Position numbers and translations under genes: made by a program
The notes under the pieces: model-generated
The model's database searches: none
The model's input: only the letters and a program-made list of their open reading frames with translations
What the model was told of the DNA's origin: nothing
Origin: Cyclobacteriaceae bacterium
GTDB taxonomy: Bacteria > Bacteroidota > Bacteroidia > Cytophagales > Cyclobacteriaceae
Direction: 5' to 3'
Length of the DNA: 5,173 bases
NCBI GenBank assembly: GCA_028279155.1
Contig: JANQST010000324.1
Location: forward strand, 1-5,173
Shown: positions 1 to 5,173 of the stretch, piece after piece
How positions within the stretch are numbered: position 1 is the stretch's first letter
Layout of the letters: each line of letters opens with the position of its first letter

Positions 1-1
1 G

Positions 2-1837
2 TTTGATGTGTTATCGCCAATCTCATTTATGATGGATATAAGATGGAAACAATGGGATGGTTTTGACAATGACTGGTCCAGTGCATTGGTATGGACTTAT
101 GCGCAATTAAAAAGTGATGGAGCTGTCGAACAACTGGAAAATGATATAGCCTCTTTTGTTGACAGTAGATATCCGAAAGGGTTTGTGGATGAAGAAGACA
201 ATTTCTATCATTTTGTTCAACGTGTTGAAGATATCCATCTTCAATCAAACATTGGTCGTGAATTTAAAGCCAATGGGAATGGAACAATGCTAGTTGTTTT
301 TGCGACAGTTTCAATCCTCATTCTTTTGATAGCAGGAATCAATTTCATCAATCTTACAACTGCACGTTCTACTATTCGTGCGAAGGAAGTGGGAGTAAAA
401 AAAGTGGTAGGAGCTGGAAAATCACAACTGATAAAGCAATTTTATTTTGAAATTTTTGTTCAGAATTTACTAGCAGTCTTCGTTGCCTACCTGGTTCTAT
501 TTCTGATCTGGAAACCTTTTGGTCAGCTGATGAATGTCTATATACCTGTAGAACAATCTAAGCTATTAATGATAGGTTTGATTAGTGTATTTTTCTGCGT
601 TGTTAATACAATTATTTCAGGAACCTACCCGGCATTTTTCCTCACCTCTTTTAGACCCTCGACAATTCTTAAAGGAAAATTGCTATCAATGGGAAAGGGG
701 TTAAGTTTTCGCCGGATTTTAGTTACTACCCAATTCGTTGCGGCCATGGCATTTATAACTAGTGCACTCGTAGTTTCTGATCAGCTGGATTTTATTAAGA
801 ACAAGGATATTGGGATGAATACCACCCAATTGGTTGAGGTCAACAGACCACCAAGAAGTATTGCTAATGATGTCATACTTAATGCTTTTAAGAAGAACCC
901 AAATGTAATCTCAGCAACTGCAACTGCAGGGAGTCTGCCAGGAAAAACAAGCCCTACCTGGTCGTATCATCCGGAAGGATTTCCCAAAGAACGACAATCG
1001 TTTAACACCATTTGGACCTTTGAAGAATTCGCTAATGTGTTCCAGGCCGAACTAATTGCTGGTGAGGATTTTGACCGGAAGTTTAGAGGAGATTCAATCA
1101 ACGCAATGATACTGAACGAAACACTTGTTAGATCCTTGGGGTGGACTCCTGAAGATGCGATAGGGAAGCGTTTTGATGAATTCGAATGGAGAAAACAGGA
1201 AACCAATCCTGGTCGCGTGGTAGGGGTTGTTAAGGACTTTAATTTTCAATCATTGCATCATGAGATAGAGCCAATTGTTATTCTTTACACTGATAACGAC
1301 TTTGGAAACATCATTCTACGTCTTACAGAAAATGACCTTCTTAGTACTATCAGGGATCTGGAAAAATCATGGGATCAGTTGGTGCCAGGGATACCATTTA
1401 CAAGTAGGTTCCTGGATGAAGATATTGAAAGACAATACCAAAAAGAATCGAAGCTGAGCACAAGTATGGGATACTTCACTATACTCTCATTGTTTATAAC
1501 CATTTTGGGTTTAGTAGGTCTGGTCTCTTTCATGTTAACTCAACGGACCAAAGAGATCAGTATTCGAAAAGTTTTGGGGGCAAGGATGCATCAAATAGTG
1601 CTAATGGTATCAGCCGACTTTGTAAAAATCGTTGTGATTGCTTTCGTAATTGCTACTTCGCTGAGCTATTACTTATTGAACCAATGGTTGGCTGATTTCT
1701 CGTTTAGAATTTCCTTGGGTGTTCTACCATTTGCAATTGCAGGACTATTGGCTTTTCTAATCCTTGCTTTTCTTTTGGGTTTCAAATCCATTGAGTTGTC
1801 GAAGATCAACCCGGCAAGAACACTGAAAGACGAATGA
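2..1837 (+). CDS. ABC transporter permease A, MacB-core/FtsX family, 5'-truncated by the window edge
   Basis: Inner-membrane permease subunit of a MacB/FtsX-type ABC transporter; substrate unknown. The frame is already open at the first codon of the window. A GTG at 8 is in frame but sits inside the first periplasmic domain, so it is not the start. Comparison with the full-length neighbour at 1896-4310 suggests about 195 N-terminal residues are missing, including helix 1. Counting from the GTG, visible parts are: the end of the first MacB core with the family motif EDIHLQS (74-80); helices at about 93-116, 147-169 and 186-212; the first cytoplasmic FtsX loop RAKEVGVKKVVGAGKSQL (124-141); a helix at 235-257; a second periplasmic core (about 260-480) with GRVVGVVKDFNFQSLH (402-417); helices at 486-509, 538-557 and 572-592; the second loop RTKEISIRKVLGA (513-525); and a C-terminal NPARTLKDE. 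There is no Walker A or B motif, so the ATPase is a separate protein. It ends in tandem stops TGATGA. Family assignment is secure; function beyond that is inference. Confidence 0.93.
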   Translation, partial: FDVLSPISFMMDIRWKQWDGFDNDWSSALVWTYAQLKSDGAVEQLENDIASFVDSRYPKGFVDEEDNFYHFVQRVEDIHLQSNIGREFKANGNGTMLVVFATVSILILLIAGINFINLTTARSTIRAKEVGVKKVVGAGKSQLIKQFYFEIFVQNLLAVFVAYLVLFLIWKPFGQLMNVYIPVEQSKLLMIGLISVFFCVVNTIISGTYPAFFLTSFRPSTILKGKLLSMGKGLSFRRILVTTQFVAAMAFITSALVVSDQLDFIKNKDIGMNTTQLVEVNRPPRSIANDVILNAFKKNPNVISATATAGSLPGKTSPTWSYHPEGFPKERQSFNTIWTFEEFANVFQAELIAGEDFDRKFRGDSINAMILNETLVRSLGWTPEDAIGKRFDEFEWRKQETNPGRVVGVVKDFNFQSLHHEIEPIVILYTDNDFGNIILRLTENDLLSTIRDLEKSWDQLVPGIPFTSRFLDEDIERQYQKESKLSTSMGYFTILSLFITILGLVGLVSFMLTQRTKEISIRKVLGARMHQIVLMVSADFVKIVVIAFVIATSLSYYLLNQWLADFSFRISLGVLPFAIAGLLAFLILAFLLGFKSIELSKINPARTLKDE

Positions 1838-1839
1838 TG

Positions 1840-1870
1840 AAAAAGCCCCATCGTAAGATGGGGCTTAAAT
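1840..1870. terminator. Shared bidirectional intrinsic terminator between convergent permease genes A and B
   Basis: A perfect 10-bp inverted repeat pairs AAGCCCCATC (1843-1852) with GATGGGGCTT (1857-1866) around a four-base loop, GTAA on the + strand, which is a GNRA-type tetraloop in RNA. Read on the minus strand, the stem is followed by five T residues (complement of A1840-1844), the classic intrinsic-terminator form for transcripts coming from permease B. Read on the plus strand, the stem is followed only by TTAAAT, so termination of gene A is expected to be weaker. The hairpin begins five bases after the stop codon of A and lies about 30 bases beyond the stop of B, which fits a terminator serving both genes. 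Activity is inferred from structure alone. Confidence 0.85.
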
Positions 1871-1895
1871 ACATACAAGTGATTAGGAATTATCT

Positions 1896-4310
1896 TTATT
1901 CATACCTTAAACTTTGTATTGGATTCGCTTTTGCTGCTTGAAAGGATCGATATCCGACGGTGACCAGAGCGATGATTAGTGTGATTAAAAAGCCGAGTAA
2001 GAAATAAGATAGGCTTAGTGGAATTCTAAATGCGAATTCCTGAATCCAAATATCCATAAGGAAGTAGGCAGCAGGGGCAGCAAATATGAAGGAAGCTAAC
2101 ATTAGCTTGATGTATTCTTTGGTGAAAATGCTTAGAATACTAATTGTAGTAGCACCAAACACTTTTCGGATGCCAATCGTTTTTGCATTTCTATTGGCCA
2201 TGAATGAAATCAAGCCATAAAGTCCCATTACGCTCAACAGGACTGCTAAAAACGATACAAAACGAATGACATTATGGAGCAAATCTTCAATTAGATAGCG
2301 GTTGTTTATTTCGGTAGTGAGAATTTCAAATTCAAAAAGATCATTTGGGTAAAATTCCCGAAAAGTTGATTCAATATCTGCAATGTATTCACTGATGTTG
2401 TCACTTGGGAGTCGCAATGCAATTTGATTCATCATATCAGGTCTATACATAAGCATTGAGGGTCGTATACGGTTGTGTACAGAGGATACATTGAAATTTT
2501 CTACTACTCCAATAATTCTATATTGATTTCGTCCACCACCAGATGTTAAAGTTCTTCCTATAGCTTCGGATGGTTCTTTCCAACCCAATGTTGTCAACAA
2601 ATGTTCTGTTACCATCACATTGAAGGTAGAATCGTTAAGGTATTGCTCCTTGATATTGACACCAGAAACGAGCGGTATTTTGTAAAAATCGATGTACTCT
2701 TCATCCACAAATTTCATGTTGGCATTGTTGCCATCGATGTATTCTTCACCTTGGATTCGATAGGAATTGTTCCAATTTGACCCTGCAAGTGGTGAAGTAA
2801 ATGCCAACGTAGCTTCATTTACATAACTCTTACTTCTTAGCTTATCAAGTAAAGCATTGGGGTCTTCGTCTGACTCATCCGGGGTATCAATGTTCACCAC
2901 ATTAGTGTGATCAAAACCGAGATCCTTATTCTTCATGAAATTAACCTGAGCAGCAATTATGAGTGTTCCAATGAGCATAATTGTAGTAAATGCGAATTGT
3001 GTTACAACCAATGACCTTCGTAGATTGAAGCTTCCACTCCCACGCTTAATGGTGACTTTGTTTTTTAATGCTTCAACTGGTTTATATCCCGAAAGAATTA
3101 GGGAAGGATAAAAGCCAGCTAGTATCGTCACTCCAACTGCTAAAATGAGTGCAAAAAACATCACCTTGTCCGTGTACTCAAGATTGTATCCAATAGAGGT
3201 CAACATCTGGTTGAATCTTTCAAGTAGAAACTGTCCAAGACTAATAGCAATGGCCATGGCAAAAAGAACGATGACGAATGTTTCTGTTAAGAATTGAGAA
3301 ACAAGCTGTTTCTTAGAGCTACCCAATGTTTTTCTGATCCCCACTTCTTTTGACCTTCTAATGGCTTGAGCAGTGCTAAGGTTAATAAAATTCAAACATG
3401 CTGTTCCCAAGATCAAGCCACCCAGGAACACAAATGCCCAGATCATCAAACTTGGTGTTACGTAATTGTAGCCATCACCATATCGCTCATCATTATGAAT
3501 GTCTAATAATGGCTGCAGCGCCACTTCTGTCTTTGCTCTTTCTTCTTCGTCATCAGGGTTGGAAAAACCGTCAATGACGTCATCGATTTTGTTGTTGAGT
3601 TCTATAACATCAGCTCCGGGCTTTGTTAAAACATAAACAGAATACGCCCAGGTCATCCCCCAATTGTTCCAAATGGTTGGTTCTGTCTGGCGTAGCGTCT
3701 CGATAGAAACAAGACAAGAGTAGGGGAGATTTGTATCATCAGGAGAGTTCTCGACTACACCAGCAACGTCCAGATTGGTCTCACCATTTAGCCTTAATAT
3801 CTTCCCAATGGGATCAGTTTCCCCAAAGTACTTAGTAGCTAATTCTTGGGAGAGATAGATTTTATTCGGTTCACTGATTGCTTCAATGTCACCAGAAAGT
3901 AGCTTGAAATCAAGTACATCAAAGAAATCACGATTGGTCATCAATACTCCGCTTTCACGAAATACCTGGAATTCACCTTTGTTGTCGGTAAATGAAAGTT
4001 TTTCATCCTGAGGACCATGAAATTCTACCACCTTTTCAAGGTCGGGTACATTGTCTCTAACAGCCTTTCCGGTCGGATAATTTATAATTCCACCATAACT
4101 GGTTCTGTTATCTCCGTGATAAATATTGGTAAGTCTGTAGATACGATCTTTCTTTTCATGCCAATTATCAAATGAGTACTCAAAATTGATAATGGTGAAA
4201 ACAACCAAACAACAGGCAAGACCCAATCCTAGTCCGGCAATATTCAAAAGGGTATGAGAGAGATTCTTTCTGAAATTACGTACAGCAGTGACAAAGAAAT
4301 TTCTAAACAT
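1896..4310 (-). CDS. ABC transporter permease B, full-length MacB-core/FtsX family protein (804 aa)
   Basis: Complete inner-membrane permease of the duplicated MacB-core/FtsX type; the length is typical for the Bacteroidota family. The ATG at 4310 is the natural start, because the protein opens with the family's usual N-terminus: a short amphipathic stretch with the RNFRKN motif (11-16), then helix 1 (about 20-42) containing GLGLGLACCLVVF. Next come EYSFDNWHEKKDRIYRL (44-60), the first periplasmic MacB core (about 45-285) with LQPLLDIHND (265-274), and helices at about 289-312, 341-363 and 383-406. The first cytoplasmic loop is RRSKEVGIRKTLGSS (318-332). A helix at 432-455, a second core (about 456-675) with YRIIGVVENFNVSSVH (597-612), and helices at 680-704, 734-752 and 767-788 follow. 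The second loop is RNAKTIGIRKVFGA (707-720), where Thr711 replaces the Glu seen in both neighbours. It ends NPIQSLRYE. There are no nucleotide-binding motifs. It is second in an operon with permease C, 7 bases downstream of it. Substrate and partner ATPase are unknown. Confidence 0.96.
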   Translation of the reverse strand: MFRNFFVTAVRNFRKNLSHTLLNIAGLGLGLACCLVVFTIINFEYSFDNWHEKKDRIYRLTNIYHGDNRTSYGGIINYPTGKAVRDNVPDLEKVVEFHGPQDEKLSFTDNKGEFQVFRESGVLMTNRDFFDVLDFKLLSGDIEAISEPNKIYLSQELATKYFGETDPIGKILRLNGETNLDVAGVVENSPDDTNLPYSCLVSIETLRQTEPTIWNNWGMTWAYSVYVLTKPGADVIELNNKIDDVIDGFSNPDDEEERAKTEVALQPLLDIHNDERYGDGYNYVTPSLMIWAFVFLGGLILGTACLNFINLSTAQAIRRSKEVGIRKTLGSSKKQLVSQFLTETFVIVLFAMAIAISLGQFLLERFNQMLTSIGYNLEYTDKVMFFALILAVGVTILAGFYPSLILSGYKPVEALKNKVTIKRGSGSFNLRRSLVVTQFAFTTIMLIGTLIIAAQVNFMKNKDLGFDHTNVVNIDTPDESDEDPNALLDKLRSKSYVNEATLAFTSPLAGSNWNNSYRIQGEEYIDGNNANMKFVDEEYIDFYKIPLVSGVNIKEQYLNDSTFNVMVTEHLLTTLGWKEPSEAIGRTLTSGGGRNQYRIIGVVENFNVSSVHNRIRPSMLMYRPDMMNQIALRLPSDNISEYIADIESTFREFYPNDLFEFEILTTEINNRYLIEDLLHNVIRFVSFLAVLLSVMGLYGLISFMANRNAKTIGIRKVFGATTISILSIFTKEYIKLMLASFIFAAPAAYFLMDIWIQEFAFRIPLSLSYFLLGFLITLIIALVTVGYRSFQAAKANPIQSLRYE

Positions 4311-4320
4311 AGTACTCTTA
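4311..4320 (-). promoter_or_regulatory. Junction of permeases C and B with a weak Shine-Dalgarno-like site overlapping the stop of C
   Basis: On the minus strand the sequence reads TAAGAGTACT and then ATG. The first three bases are the stop codon of permease C, and the ATG opens permease B. AAGAG is only a partial Shine-Dalgarno match, ends four bases before the ATG and overlaps the stop codon. An A lies at -3, which is favoured where Shine-Dalgarno sites are weak, as in Bacteroidota. No promoter fits in a 7-base gap, so B is expected to be co-transcribed with C. Translational coupling, with ribosomes finishing C and starting B, is plausible but inferred. Confidence 0.55.
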
Positions 4321-5172
4321 TTCGTATCTCAATGATTCAACAGGATTGGCTTTTACCGTACTCAGTATCTTCGAAATTATACTAAAAAGTGCCAGCGATA
4401 GTACAAAAATTATTGGGACCACAAAGAACCACCATCCAAGATCAATTCTGAAAGTATAGTCCTCCAGCCATTTTCCCATGAGCCACCAGGCAAACGGAAG
4501 GCTTACGATGCAAGCTGTTCCAACAAGTACCAGGTATTCTCTGGAGAGCAGAAGTATTAGATTATTGACACTAGCCCCTAGTGTTTTTCTAATGCCTATC
4601 TCTTTTGTTCGTTGCTGGATGGTGAATGATGTTAGTCCGAAAAGACCCAAACAGGCAATTAAGATTGTCAATGCTGAAAATCCACTAAATATTTTACCGA
4701 ATCGGATATCTTCTTTGTACTGAGCATCAAAAGCCCTATCAAGGAAGAAGTAATCCATTTGATAATCAGTGAAGACATTTGCCCATTCATTTTCTACAGT
4801 CTTTACTAGGCCTGCCAGCTGATCTGATCTTTTATCAGTTGAGGATTCATCGAGTTGAAGCTTGATGAAGTAAAACTCAGTCCAGGAACTTAAGATATAT
4901 GCTATCGGTTCATAATCATTATGAAGTGAGGTGTGATGGTGGTTTTCTAAGACGCCCCTAACTGTCAATATGGGCCCATAAAATCCATCGATTTCAGCAC
5001 CTAACGCATCTTCTGGATTATCAAAGCCTAAGGTTTCGGCAAGTTTCGCATTGATAACAACATCTCCTTTTGTCCAGGGACTATCACCTCTTTTCAATTC
5101 CCGTCCTGATAGCAAGTCAATGCCAAAAAATTTAGGGTAATCATAGTCCATTGAAATAAGCCCTGTTGGGAC
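4318..5172 (-). CDS. ABC transporter permease C, MacB-core/FtsX family, 5'-truncated by the window edge
   Basis: C-terminal third of another inner-membrane MacB-core/FtsX permease. The frame stays open to the right edge, with seven codons (VPTGLIS) preceding the in-frame ATG at 5151. That ATG encodes the start of MDYDYPKFFGIDLLSGR, a conserved internal stretch matching DEEYIDFYKIPLVSG (536-550) of permease B, so it is not the true start. By this alignment roughly 535 residues are missing. Counting from that Met, the visible parts are: the end of the second periplasmic core with LTVRGVLENHHHTSLH (62-77), the counterpart of GVVKDFNFQSLH in A; helices at about 155-178, 206-225 and 242-262; one cytoplasmic loop RTKEIGIRKTLGAS (181-194) with the canonical residues; and the C-terminus NPVESLRYE, nearly the same as that of B. 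There are no ATPase motifs in the visible part. It is the upstream gene of the C-B pair; any promoter lies outside the window. Confidence 0.93.
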   Translation of the reverse strand, partial: VPTGLISMDYDYPKFFGIDLLSGRELKRGDSPWTKGDVVINAKLAETLGFDNPEDALGAEIDGFYGPILTVRGVLENHHHTSLHNDYEPIAYILSSWTEFYFIKLQLDESSTDKRSDQLAGLVKTVENEWANVFTDYQMDYFFLDRAFDAQYKEDIRFGKIFSGFSALTILIACLGLFGLTSFTIQQRTKEIGIRKTLGASVNNLILLLSREYLVLVGTACIVSLPFAWWLMGKWLEDYTFRIDLGWWFFVVPIIFVLSLALFSIISKILSTVKANPVESLRYE

Positions 5173-5173
5173 T

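Noticed and set aside
8..10. GTG as the start codon of permease A
   Set aside because: The frame is open upstream (codons for F and D precede it), and the residues that follow belong to the middle of the first periplasmic core; helix 1 and the N-terminus are absent, so the gene begins outside the window.
27..248. Small open frame on the minus strand opposite permease A
   Set aside because: It lies wholly antisense to a well-conserved coding region and has no recognisable domain; the same holds for 967-1206 (-).
1275..1457. Small open frame on the plus strand within permease A, in another frame
   Set aside because: It is fully inside the family-typical second periplasmic core of A and has no independent support.
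1669..1878. Minus-strand open frame crossing the terminator hairpin
   Set aside because: It would run through the intergenic hairpin and then antisense to the last helices of A, and it resembles no known protein; it is a by-product of the coding strand.
1838..1895. Possible small RNA or attachment site in the convergent gap
   Set aside because: The 58 bases are accounted for by the terminator hairpin and a short AT-rich stretch; no promoter-like sequence, direct repeat or tRNA-like element is visible.
4478..4723. Plus-strand open frame opposite permease C
   Set aside because: It is antisense to the conserved FtsX module of C and encodes no recognisable motif.
5149..5151. ATG as the start codon of permease C (277-residue protein)
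   Set aside because: Seven further in-frame codons run to the window edge, and the Met falls within a conserved internal motif that aligns to residue 535 or so of permease B. A genuine short protein beginning here would lack its first module.

Overview
The window holds three paralogous genes and little else. Each encodes a large ABC-transporter permease with MacB-type periplasmic core domains and FtsX-type membrane domains, of the ATPase-less, roughly 800-residue, eight-helix kind that is abundant in Bacteroidota. The organism is probably a marine or soil Cytophagales/Flavobacteriia-like bacterium. This rests on the protein family, the moderately AT-rich DNA, the standard genetic code and the weak Shine-Dalgarno signals. 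It is an inference, and genus cannot be read from this sequence.

Layout: positions 2-1837 (+) carry the C-terminal three quarters of permease A, whose start lies left of the window. Positions 1838-1895 are a short convergent gap dominated by a perfect 10-bp GC-rich hairpin that probably terminates transcription from both sides. Positions 1896-4310 (-) carry a complete 804-residue permease B. Positions 4318-5172 (-) carry the C-terminal third of permease C, whose start lies right of the window. C and B are read in the same direction with only 7 bases between the stop of C and the ATG of B, so they form one transcription unit with C first. A is on the opposite strand and runs tail-to-tail into B. 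Every base outside the 58-base gap, the 7-base gap and the window edges is coding.

Working together: each protein resembles a duplicated half-permease, with helix, periplasmic MacB core and three helices, twice over. Each retained FtsX module has a cytoplasmic loop of the R-x-K-E-[IV]-G-[IV]-[RK]-K type, which in characterised relatives (MacB, LolC/E, FtsX) contacts the ATPase. None of the three carries a nucleotide-binding domain and none is encoded in the window, so a LolD/MacB-type ATPase must be supplied from elsewhere. Substrates cannot be inferred. I found no RNA genes, mobile elements, CRISPR, phage genes or convincing new system. The points worth a second look are the clustering of three ATPase-less paralogues, the altered coupling-loop residue in B, and the asymmetric shared terminator.
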